This document shows, in pieces, positions 6,539 to 12,902 of a stretch of 12,902 nt of DNA. A program made the position numbers and the translations under genes. Origin of the DNA: an uncultured Bacilli bacterium (GTDB lineage Bacteria > Bacillota_I > Bacilli_A > RF39 > UBA660); assembly GCA_947632275.1 (NCBI GenBank), contig CANROR010000027.1, positions 1 to 12,902 of the forward strand, read 5' to 3'. Positions within the stretch are counted from its first letter, which is position 1, and each line of letters starts with the position of its first letter. Below the pieces are notes generated by a model. The model searched no databases, was not told the DNA's origin, and saw only the letters and a list, made by a program, of their open reading frames with translations.

Positions 6539-7627
6539 ATGAAAAATAAACGTTTTGATAAATTATTATTTATTGCAATTATAATTATTGCCGCCTTTGG
6601 GATTGTGATGATTTATTCGGCGAGTAGTATCTGGGCCGAATATAAATTTAACGATCCATTTAAATTTGTCAAATCGCAAAGTTTTTTCTTTATTATTGGC
6701 ATTTTCGCGATGCTCGTTTTAGCTAAAATTGATTATCATATCTATCAAAAAAAAGCTAATTTAATTCTTTTAATTTGTTTTCTACTTTTAGTTTTAGTTT
6801 TAATCCCGGGCATTGGGAGTATTAGAAATGGTTCGCGTAGTTGGTTTGGTTTCGGGGGCCTCGGCATTCAACCTAGTGAATTTGCCAAAATCGGTTTAAT
6901 TATTTACGTAGCCAAATATTTAGCCCAAAATAATCGCATTATTAAAGATATCAAAAATGGTGTATTTCCTTTGCTTTTAGTTATTGGTTTATTCTTTCTT
7001 TTAATCATGCTTGAACCTGATTTTGGGACGGCCATGGTTATTGTTTTAACTTTAGTAGTGATGATTTTTATCTCGGGCGTCAAAATTTCCTTTTTCGTTA
7101 AAGTTGGGCTTTTAGGTTTGATGGGCATTGTCGCTTTAATTATTATGGCGCCCTACCGGATGCTTAGAATTGTTTCCTTTTTAAATCCGTGGAGTGATCC
7201 TTTAGGAAGTGGCTACCAAATCATTCAATCATTATATGCCATTGGCCCGGGAGGCTTGCTCGGTCAAGGCTTTTTACAATCGCGCCAAAAACAATTTTAT
7301 TTACACGAACCCCAAACTGATTTTATTTTTTCCATTATTTCCGAAGAATTTGGTTTTCTCGGTATCCTAATTGTCGCTTCCTTTTTTGCCTTTATAACTT
7401 ATCGCATTATTAAAATAAGTTTAAAATGTGATAATTTATTTGCTAAGTATCTTTCCTTCGGTTTAGGAATTGGGATTATTATCCAAGCGTTACTTAATAT
7501 TGCCGTCGTTATTGGTCTTATTCCCGTCACCGGCGTAACCCTACCTTTCTTTTCTTATGGGGGCTCTTCTTTACTGGTTTCGATGGCTAGCATCGGCATT
7601 ATATTAAATATTTCGCGAAATTATTAG
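6539..7627 (+). CDS. ftsW: FtsW/SpoVE-type peptidoglycan glycosyltransferase (SEDS family)
   Basis: A polytopic SEDS protein that polymerises lipid II into glycan strands together with a class B penicillin-binding protein. The 362-residue product has about ten hydrophobic helices and the family landmarks: IVMIYSASS (22-30), a GSRSWFGFG...IQPSEFAKIGL extracellular segment (98-120), LEPDFGTAMV (158-167), DPLGSGYQIIQSLYAIGPGG (220-239), and EPQTDFIFSIISEE, in which Asp261 matches the essential Asp of the family. GVTLPFFSYGGSS lies near the end. The RNGSRSW, APYRM and QSRQKQFYL segments resemble SpoVE/FtsW more than RodA. AGAAGG five bases upstream supports the ATG. It faces away from mraY and the PBP gene, with which it would normally be co-oriented. 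Confidence 0.93.
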   Translation: MKNKRFDKLLFIAIIIIAAFGIVMIYSASSIWAEYKFNDPFKFVKSQSFFFIIGIFAMLVLAKIDYHIYQKKANLILLICFLLLVLVLIPGIGSIRNGSRSWFGFGGLGIQPSEFAKIGLIIYVAKYLAQNNRIIKDIKNGVFPLLLVIGLFFLLIMLEPDFGTAMVIVLTLVVMIFISGVKISFFVKVGLLGLMGIVALIIMAPYRMLRIVSFLNPWSDPLGSGYQIIQSLYAIGPGGLLGQGFLQSRQKQFYLHEPQTDFIFSIISEEFGFLGILIVASFFAFITYRIIKISLKCDNLFAKYLSFGLGIGIIIQALLNIAVVIGLIPVTGVTLPFFSYGGSSLLVSMASIGIILNISRNY

Positions 7628-7633
7628 CTATGA

Positions 7634-7665
7634 AAAATATAGAAGCGTAAATCACTTTATATTTT
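7634..7665 (+). terminator. Possible weak terminator after ftsW
   Basis: AAAATATA (7634-7641) pairs with TATATTTT (7658-7665). An inner AAG/CTT extends the stem past a bulged G, around a 9-base loop. It begins seven bases after the ftsW stop. The T run is part of the stem and the hairpin is nearly all A-T, so termination would be inefficient; a plain RNA 3' end structure is possible. Confidence 0.35.
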
Positions 7666-7698
7666 CCTACAGGAAAACTTATTGACTTTTTTAAGTTT
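7662..7698 (+). promoter_or_regulatory. Nested dyads around the ATPase promoter, possible operator
   Basis: A perfect hairpin-forming palindrome TTTTCC-TACA-GGAAAA (7662-7677) ends four bases before the -35 box. A second inverted repeat, AAACTTA (7675-7681) with TAAGTTT (7692-7698), encloses the -35 box. Such symmetry at a promoter may mark a repressor site. No regulator gene adjoins, so the assignment is tentative. Confidence 0.3.
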
Positions 7699-7710
7699 GC
7701 ATTATATAAT
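7682..7710 (+). promoter_or_regulatory. Near-consensus sigma-A promoter of the AAA ATPase gene
   Basis: TTGACT (7682-7687) and TATAAT (7705-7710) are spaced by exactly 17 bases, and AGGTG follows seven bases before the ATG at 7729. This is the best-matching promoter in the window, so the ATPase is an independent unit rather than part of an ftsW operon. Confidence 0.85.
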
Positions 7711-7728
7711 TAATTTAGGTGATAAAAA

Positions 7729-8925
7729 ATGATAAAAAGAGAAACTTACCTATCTAAAATTCGCGAATTTTATAACATGGATATAATTAAAGTTATCACG
7801 GGAATTAGAAGATGCGGTAAATCTACATTGTTATTGCAAATAATTGAAGAATTAAAAGAAAATAACATTGATAATAACCATATTGTTTATATTAATTTTG
7901 AAGATGTAGAATTTTCTTTTATAAAAAATTATTTAGATTTAAATAAATATATAAAAGAAAAAATTAAAGATCAAGAAAAGTATTTTATGCTATTTGATGA
8001 AGTCCAAATGGTTGAGGAATGGGAAAAGGCTATTAATTCTTTTAAATCAACTTTAAATGTTTCAATATTTGTAACTGGTTCTAATTCTAAACTTTTATCT
8101 TCCGAATTAGCTACACTTTTATCAGGAAGATACGTGACCTTTAAAATTGCTCCATTCACTTTTAAAGAAGTCGTGGAATATAAAAAAATAAAAGAAAAAA
8201 GCGATATAGAGGAAACGTTTAATGATTATTTGTTATGGGGAGGTTTGCCTCAAAGATTTGCCTTTACAACAATTGAAGGTATGCAAACATATTTAAAAGA
8301 TGTATTTGATTCGATAGTATTAAAAGACATTGTAAAAAGAAACTCCATAAAAAATATAACATTATTTGAAAGAGTTATGGAATATTTAGTAACAAACCCA
8401 AGTCAATCATTTTCTCCAACTAAGATGATGAATATTTTTGAAAAAGAAAAAATTCCTGTTTCCTCTAAAACAATTTATGAATGTTTGGATTATGCTGAAG
8501 AGGCTTTATTAATGTCTAAAATTTCCACTTACGATATCAGAGGTAAAAGGATACTCTCAAGAAAAGATAAATATTACCTAACTGATTTAGGATTAGGCCA
8601 AATTCTAAATATCAATAAAAAAACTCAATATGGAGCATATTTAGAAAATATTGTCTATAATGAACTTATTTGCCGAGGATACAATGTAAGTATTGGAAAT
8701 AATAATGGTAAAGAAATAGATTTTATTGCTACCAAACACAATCAAAAAGAGTATTATCAAGTTACATTTGATCTTTCTAATAAAGAAACAGAAGAAAGAG
8801 AATTTGCGGCTTATGATAATATTCAAGATAATTATCCTAAATATGTTTTATCAACAGATAAATTAGATTATTCTCAAAATGGCATAATTCATAAAAATAT
8901 TATAGATTGGTTATTGGAAAAATAA
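7729..8925 (+). CDS. AAA_14/DUF4143-type P-loop ATPase of unknown role
   Basis: A 398-residue stand-alone ATPase. The N-terminal AAA domain has Walker A GIRRCGKST (25-33, Lys31), Walker B YFMLFDE (85-91), a sensor-1-like FVTGSNS (114-120) and LLSGRY (130-135). Then come WGGLP (170-174) and a helical region. A C-terminal domain (about 300-398) has YLENIVYNEL, EIDFIA (Glu329, Asp331) and YYQVTFDLS, a pattern like the restriction-endonuclease fold; the QxK lysine is replaced by Thr346, so nuclease activity is doubtful. The family is common, often multi-copy, in gut bacteria, with no established function. Arginine is almost always AGA (10 of 13; CGN only twice) against 2 of 9 AGA in neighbouring ftsW, and the gene is more AT-rich, consistent with recent acquisition. 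It has its own promoter and terminator. Confidence 0.9.
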   Translation: MIKRETYLSKIREFYNMDIIKVITGIRRCGKSTLLLQIIEELKENNIDNNHIVYINFEDVEFSFIKNYLDLNKYIKEKIKDQEKYFMLFDEVQMVEEWEKAINSFKSTLNVSIFVTGSNSKLLSSELATLLSGRYVTFKIAPFTFKEVVEYKKIKEKSDIEETFNDYLLWGGLPQRFAFTTIEGMQTYLKDVFDSIVLKDIVKRNSIKNITLFERVMEYLVTNPSQSFSPTKMMNIFEKEKIPVSSKTIYECLDYAEEALLMSKISTYDIRGKRILSRKDKYYLTDLGLGQILNINKKTQYGAYLENIVYNELICRGYNVSIGNNNGKEIDFIATKHNQKEYYQVTFDLSNKETEEREFAAYDNIQDNYPKYVLSTDKLDYSQNGIIHKNIIDWLLEK

Positions 8926-8949
8926 TCTAATAGTTAATTTGTTAGTTAT

Positions 8950-8977
8950 AAAAAATATAGGCAACCCTATATTTTTT
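8950..8977. terminator. Bidirectional terminator between the ATPase and lipoprotein genes
   Basis: AAAAAATATAGG (8950-8961) and CCTATATTTTTT (8966-8977) form a perfect 12-bp stem with the loop CAAC. The T tract ends the plus-strand copy, and the A tract on the other side gives the same on the minus strand. It lies 24 bases after the ATPase stop and about 50 bases beyond the stop of the convergent lipoprotein gene, so it can serve both. Confidence 0.88.
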
Positions 8978-9028
8978 TAGTCCCAAGTTTAAAACAGAAA
9001 AGTCAATTGATAAAAAATAATCGTCCTT

Positions 9029-10189
9029 TTAACATTTGCTTCTAATAAACTTTAATTCAATAGTATTATCATCTTTTAAAGTAACTTCAAAATCATAATC
9101 ATATATCACATAGTACACAGTTACTTCATTATTTTCATAATTAAAAGTTTTATTATTTGAAAGCAAATTTTTTCCACCCATAGTTTCTAAACAAAGGTCA
9201 ACTTTATCTTTGGGAACTTTTATTTCAAATTTATTTTTCTTTTCTTCTATAGTATACTTTCTTAATACATTATTTTTTATATTAAAAAAATGATCGTTGT
9301 TAGGAATTTTAATTGTTGAATTATAACTTAATTGATATTCATTTTCATTAATAAATTTTAATGTATAATTTGTTTCTTGAGTCACTTCAATATTATTGCC
9401 ATTATATGATGCAGGATCATTTATTTTTATCGTAACATCATTTACTAGTGTATCTTTGTGCGTATAAGTTTTGCCAATTAATTGTTTTTTTAACTTATCA
9501 ATTTTCGTCACTTCACTATCAATTTTATTATTATTTGTATTACTTGAACTAGAGCTATCATTACTCAAAGAATTAGAATTATTTGTTGTGCTATTTGAAA
9601 TTGAAGAATTAGTAGAAGTACTTTTATTAGATGAATCCTTTATTGATTTAGATTTTACATTTAATATAAATTCATTTTCCGCTTTATTTCCACTGCTATC
9701 AGATGCTACATATTTTAGTTTATATTCTCCAGATTTATTAAAATTATAATTTCCTTCAACATTAACTTTTATTTTTTCTTTAGAATTGTCTATCGCTGAT
9801 ACTCCTTTTAATAAATTTATTTTTGTTCCAACTGTAGTAGTTAAAGATTTTTTATATTTTATCGTTGGTTTCTGAGTATCAACAATATTAATTTTAAAAT
9901 TATACTCTTTTTCCTCATTGTTATTTATATAGTTTATTGTTAATTCTTGTTCACCTAAAGTTGAAGTATTTATTATTTCATCTTTACTTGTAATTTTAGC
10001 ATTATTTTCTTTACTAATTAAAGATAACAAATTTATTTTACTATTAATTTCAATATCTAAATTATCTATTAAAACAATATTATTATCCGTATCATCTATT
10101 TCTTTTTGATTTATTTTTTCTTGTTTTTTACATCCGGTTATTCCTATTAAAACAATTCCCAATATTGTTAATATTAAAAGCTTTTTCAT
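9029..10189 (-). CDS. Ig-like repeat lipoprotein of unknown function
   Basis: A 386-residue predicted lipoprotein. The N-terminal signal peptide ends in a lipobox, GITGC, with Cys20 as the lipidation site. Two Ig-like repeats (about 40-105 and 106-178) resemble those of the GH25 protein in order and detail: both have a VDT/TDT-x-x-P junction, then GNYNF-x-x-x-GEYKLKYVASD and a polar continuation. A Ser/Asn/Thr-rich linker (181-222) leads to an unrecognised C-terminal domain (about 225-386) rich in beta-strand-like segments, with two further cysteines (333 and 386). No catalytic motif is visible. The base composition is very AT-rich, with many Asn, Lys, Ile and Ser residues. The ATG is favoured because the signal peptide starts there, although GGTGG lies rather far upstream (about 12 bases). 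A surface adhesion, sensing or wall-associated role is inference. Confidence 0.82.
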   Translation of the reverse strand: MKKLLILTILGIVLIGITGCKKQEKINQKEIDDTDNNIVLIDNLDIEINSKINLLSLISKENNAKITSKDEIINTSTLGEQELTINYINNNEEKEYNFKINIVDTQKPTIKYKKSLTTTVGTKINLLKGVSAIDNSKEKIKVNVEGNYNFNKSGEYKLKYVASDSSGNKAENEFILNVKSKSIKDSSNKSTSTNSSISNSTTNNSNSLSNDSSSSSNTNNNKIDSEVTKIDKLKKQLIGKTYTHKDTLVNDVTIKINDPASYNGNNIEVTQETNYTLKFINENEYQLSYNSTIKIPNNDHFFNIKNNVLRKYTIEEKKNKFEIKVPKDKVDLCLETMGGKNLLSNNKTFNYENNEVTVYYVIYDYDFEVTLKDDNTIELKFIRSKC

Positions 10190-10215
10190 ATTATAAATTT
10201 CCCACCTATTTATAG

Positions 10216-10243
10216 TTTATCATTAGAATATTAAAAGTTTCAA
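10216..10243 (-). promoter_or_regulatory. Possible promoter of the lipoprotein gene
   Basis: On the minus strand TTGAAA (10238-10243) lies 16 bases before GATAAA (10216-10221), about 27 bases upstream of the ATG. The -10 box is imperfect, and TATAAA slightly closer to the gene is an alternative with bad spacing. The rest of the 137-base mraY-lipoprotein gap is AT-rich with no clear terminator. Confidence 0.4.
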
Positions 10244-10326
10244 TATATTTTTGTATTTTTAGAATAATAATGCGATATTTAAAGGACATTTATAATAATG
10301 ATTTTAAGGTAAAAAATAATCTATTT

Positions 10327-11319
10327 TTATAACCAAACACCATAGGTAATGGCCGCCATCGCTAGAATTAGACCAAAGACCCAAAACAATTTAATTATAT
10401 CCTGTTCATGCCAACCTAATTCTTCAAAATGATGATGTAATGGGGCTTTTAAAAAGACTTTTTTCCCAAATTGACGAATCGCAATAATTTGAATTAAACT
10501 ACTTAAAGTTTCGATTACAAATACCCCACCGATGATAGCTAAGGATAGTTCGTGGCGCGTAATAATCGCAATACTGGCTAAAGCTCCCCCTAAAGCTAGG
10601 GAACCTAAGTCACCCATGAATATTTTCGCCGGATGGGTATTAAAGATAAGAAAACCGCCCAGAGCTCCGACCATTAAGAAGCAAAAGATGGCAATTTCTT
10701 GATAGCCTTCAAGCCAACCAGTATTCCAAGAAATAATCCCAAAGGCAAAAAAAGCAATCGCCGACAAACCAGCTGCCAGTCCATCCAAACCATCGGTAAT
10801 ATTCACCGCATTCGTAGTTCCAACTAATAAGAATAAAATAAATAAACCAAAGGTCCAACCTAAAGGAATTGTTAAATTCAAGAAGGTTACACGTAAGGTG
10901 GAATCACCGCCACCTTTCATAAATAGATAGAAGAAAATTAAAGCAATAACCATTTGAATTAAAAACTTCGTAATTAACGATAAACCATTATTATTTTTAT
11001 ATTTTACTTTTAAAAAGTCATCGATAAAGCCTAGGAAAGCATAAGCACAAAGCACAAAGACGACAATAATTAAATTATAACTTATTGAAATACTTTTATT
11101 GATATAAAGTAATATTAAAGAGATGACAACCGGCAGAATAAAAATTATGCCCCCCATAGTTGGCGTTCCTTCTTTTTTTAAATGCCGTTTCGAAATTAAT
11201 TTAGATACGGATTGCCCTAAATGTAATTTTTGAAATAAAGGAATCACTATTAAAGCCGTAATAAGGGATAAAACAAAGCCTAATAAGACGGCCATGGCTG
11301 CTTTTGCTAAAATTAACAT
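10327..11319 (-). CDS. mraY: Phospho-MurNAc-pentapeptide transferase MraY
   Basis: Integral membrane enzyme that transfers phospho-MurNAc-pentapeptide from its UDP carrier to undecaprenyl phosphate, making lipid I, the first membrane step of peptidoglycan synthesis. The 330-residue product has about ten membrane helices and all family signatures: KKEGTPTMGG (48-57), FIDDFLKV with Asp100 and Asp101 (98-105), NAVNITDGLDGLAAG (170-184), NTHPAKIFMGDLGSLALGG with Asp237 (227-245), and KAPLHHHFEELGW with His295-297 (291-303). Length is normal. AAGAGG seven bases upstream supports the start. It follows the PBP gene on the same strand by 86 bases, without murE between, unlike the usual dcw order. Confidence 0.97.
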   Translation of the reverse strand: MLILAKAAMAVLLGFVLSLITALIVIPLFQKLHLGQSVSKLISKRHLKKEGTPTMGGIIFILPVVISLILLYINKSISISYNLIIVVFVLCAYAFLGFIDDFLKVKYKNNNGLSLITKFLIQMVIALIFFYLFMKGGGDSTLRVTFLNLTIPLGWTFGLFILFLLVGTTNAVNITDGLDGLAAGLSAIAFFAFGIISWNTGWLEGYQEIAIFCFLMVGALGGFLIFNTHPAKIFMGDLGSLALGGALASIAIITRHELSLAIIGGVFVIETLSSLIQIIAIRQFGKKVFLKAPLHHHFEELGWHEQDIIKLFWVFGLILAMAAITYGVWL

Positions 11320-11343
11320 ATATAAACCTCTTCTCTTTAATAC

Positions 11344-11349
11344 ATTATA
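11344..11349 (-). promoter_or_regulatory. Possible -10 box of mraY
   Basis: TATAAT on the minus strand lies 24 bases before the mraY ATG, with AAGAGG in between. No good -35 box lies 16-18 bases further upstream, and the region is almost pure A-T, so this may be coincidental. No convincing terminator separates the PBP gene from mraY, so co-transcription is possible. Confidence 0.4.
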
Positions 11350-11405
11350 CTATAATTTTCTCATAATTATTTGAATAATATTTTTAATTGACATAAATAG
11401 ACACT

Positions 11406-12902
11406 TTAATTAAGCATTAAAACGACCGTACTACCTTCGGCCACATAAGTATTAGCATCCGGCATTTGATAAATAACTTTATTACCTTCCCCATTATATT
11501 CGACTTTATAGTCTTTTAAATTTTTCTGCGCTTCTTCTACATTTAAACCAACTACATTCGGAAGTAAACTATATTTTTTATCGAGCCAAGTATATTCGCG
11601 AGGCATTACTTCTTTTGAGGGTTTTAAATCTAAAATATTTATAGCACTCGTTAAGATATTCTTGGCAATGGGTGCCGAAACTGTTCCCCCATATTGGACA
11701 ACGTTTTTGGCATTTTGCACGGCCACATAAACGACAATCTCAGGATTATCCGCGGGCATAAAACCAATAAAGGAAAGAATATATTTGGAAGCCGAATATA
11801 CCCCATTTTCGACAGTTTGCGCGGTCCCGGTTTTACCTCCAATCCGATAATTTTCGATATAGGCACTTTTCCCCGTCCCATTAGCCACGACACTTTCTAA
11901 AGCAAATCGCACTAACTTGGACGTTTCACCACTAATAACTTGTTTTTCTTGAACTGGTTCGATTTGTTTGACTAGTGTGTTAGTTTCACTTTCTAAAAAT
12001 GATTTAACAATAAATGGTTTATATAAATAGCCGCCGTTGATAGCCGCACTAACGGCCCGAACTTGTTGAATCGGGGTAACACTAATACCTTGGCCAAAAG
12101 CGGTGGTTGCCGTTTCTACCAAGCCCATATTCTCCGGTTTAAACAAGATTCCCGTCGCTTCCCCATTTAAATCAATTCCGGTTTTTTGACCAAAGCCAAA
12201 TTTTTGAATATAATCCATCAATTTATTGGTTCCTAATTTAAGACCTAACGAAACAAAACCGGTGTTACAACTATTTTCAACCACATTCAGATAAGTTTGA
12301 TGACCATGACCGCCGTGTTTCCAGCAGTGTAAAGTGGCATCTTCCACCCGAATTGCACCTGAATCATCAAAAGTATCTTCAAAAATATTAACTGTTTTTT
12401 CTTCAATTGCACTAGTTAAGGTAATAATTTTAAAAGTAGACCCAGGTTCAAAAGTCATCCAAATTGGTAAATTACGGTTGATTACTTCTTGCGTAGCTTT
12501 CTTATAATCATTAGAACTAAAATTAGGTCGACTACTCATCGCTAAAACCTCACCCGTATTAGGATTCATAGCTAAAGCTAAAGCGCCATCGGCTTCATAT
12601 TTTTGGATAACTTTATCTAATTCGTTTTCAATGGCTAGTTGTAAATCTAAATCAATGGATAATTGTAAAGTTATCCCACTCGTAGGAGCTTCGTAAATCT
12701 CAGATAACTCCAAACGATGACCTTTACCATCGGAAAAATATTTAATACTGCCATTTTCACCGGTCAAATATTTATCATAATAAAGCTCTAAACCCGAAAG
12801 CCCTTGGTTATCAATTCCGACATAACCTAAAACATGGGATAAAACAGTATCATAGGGATAATATCTTTTAGATTCTTTGACTAAATAAACGCCATCATAG
12901 TT
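11406..12902 (-). CDS. Class B penicillin-binding protein with C-terminal PASTA domain (5'-truncated by window)
   Basis: A division transpeptidase of the FtsI/PbpB/SpoVD group that cross-links peptidoglycan peptides at the septum. Only the last 498 residues are in the window; the frame is open to the right edge, so the N-terminal membrane anchor lies outside. An in-frame TTG at 12767 is internal, because the residues before it (RYYPYDTVLSHVLGYVGIDN) match the conserved dimerisation-domain region. The transpeptidase motifs are STFK (visible Ser155; active-site codon 12438-12440), SCN (211-213) and KTGT (from Lys357). A single PASTA domain ends the protein (about 446-498, LPNVVGLNVEEAQKNL...). 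PASTA domains are typical of Gram-positive PBP2x/SpoVD proteins; which paralogue this is cannot be told from the visible part. FtsW in this window is a plausible partner. Confidence 0.95.
   Translation of the reverse strand, partial: NYDGVYLVKESKRYYPYDTVLSHVLGYVGIDNQGLSGLELYYDKYLTGENGSIKYFSDGKGHRLELSEIYEAPTSGITLQLSIDLDLQLAIENELDKVIQKYEADGALALAMNPNTGEVLAMSSRPNFSSNDYKKATQEVINRNLPIWMTFEPGSTFKIITLTSAIEEKTVNIFEDTFDDSGAIRVEDATLHCWKHGGHGHQTYLNVVENSCNTGFVSLGLKLGTNKLMDYIQKFGFGQKTGIDLNGEATGILFKPENMGLVETATTAFGQGISVTPIQQVRAVSAAINGGYLYKPFIVKSFLESETNTLVKQIEPVQEKQVISGETSKLVRFALESVVANGTGKSAYIENYRIGGKTGTAQTVENGVYSASKYILSFIGFMPADNPEIVVYVAVQNAKNVVQYGGTVSAPIAKNILTSAINILDLKPSKEVMPREYTWLDKKYSLLPNVVGLNVEEAQKNLKDYKVEYNGEGNKVIYQMPDANTYVAEGSTVVLMLN

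Noticed and set aside
9471..9749. Plus-strand Leu/Glu-rich open frame of 92 codons
   Set aside because: It is the antisense reading of the Ser/Asn linker and second Ig repeat of the lipoprotein; the composition follows from the AT-rich repeats there.
11388..11393. Plus-strand TTGACA as a promoter
   Set aside because: No -10 box lies 16-18 bases downstream (TAAGCA only), and it would transcribe antisense into the PBP gene.
12765..12767. TTG as the start of the penicillin-binding protein gene
   Set aside because: The frame stays open to 12902 and the preceding codons encode conserved PBP dimerisation-domain residues, so the TTG is an internal leucine codon.

Overview
The window comes from an AT-rich, Gram-positive-type bacterium of the Bacilli or a Mollicutes-adjacent lineage. 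The evidence is low GC, strong AGGAGG-type ribosome binding sites, a SpoVE-like FtsW, a PASTA-bearing class B penicillin-binding protein, MraY, and a short archaeal/eukaryotic-type prolyl-tRNA synthetase. It is not a Mycoplasma with reassigned UGA: nusB and the 223-residue gene end at TGA exactly where the proteins should stop, and the peptidoglycan genes imply a cell wall. An uncultured gut Bacilli lineage would fit, but that is inference.

Left part (about 110-4470, minus strand). This is a compact operon read from right to left: nusB, a lone HipA-like kinase, xseA, xseB, proS. The genes overlap or lie within 10 bases of each other. An extended -10 promoter precedes nusB and a hairpin/T-tract terminator lies beyond proS. 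nusB-xseA-xseB is a familiar Firmicutes grouping; the HipA-like gene inside it is not.

Middle part (4502-6428, minus strand). A membrane-anchored GH25 muramidase with two Ig-like repeats follows a 223-residue protein of unknown function, built as coiled coil, two membrane helices, coiled coil. Each has its own recognisable promoter. The GH25 and nusB promoters share an almost identical core.

Right part (6539-12902). ftsW lies on the plus strand, followed by an AAA (AAA_14/DUF4143-type) ATPase with a near-consensus promoter and a strong bidirectional terminator. Facing it on the minus strand are a lipoprotein whose two Ig-like repeats resemble those of the GH25 protein, then mraY, then the 3' part of a division penicillin-binding protein that runs off the right edge. 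This looks like a remnant of the division and cell wall (dcw) cluster in which murE and murD are missing between pbp and mraY, and ftsW is inverted and separated from mraY by an AT-richer accessory block (about 7630-10320).

Functionally, MraY makes lipid I, FtsW polymerises lipid II, the PBP cross-links the strands, and the GH25 enzyme (possibly with the Ig-domain lipoprotein) acts on the finished wall. The left operon serves transcription antitermination, DNA repair and translation. No CRISPR array, tRNA, rRNA, insertion sequence or phage module is visible. The best leads are the shared Ig module of the muramidase and lipoprotein, the orphan HipA-like kinase, and the AT-rich block splitting the dcw remnant; no complete new system is evident.
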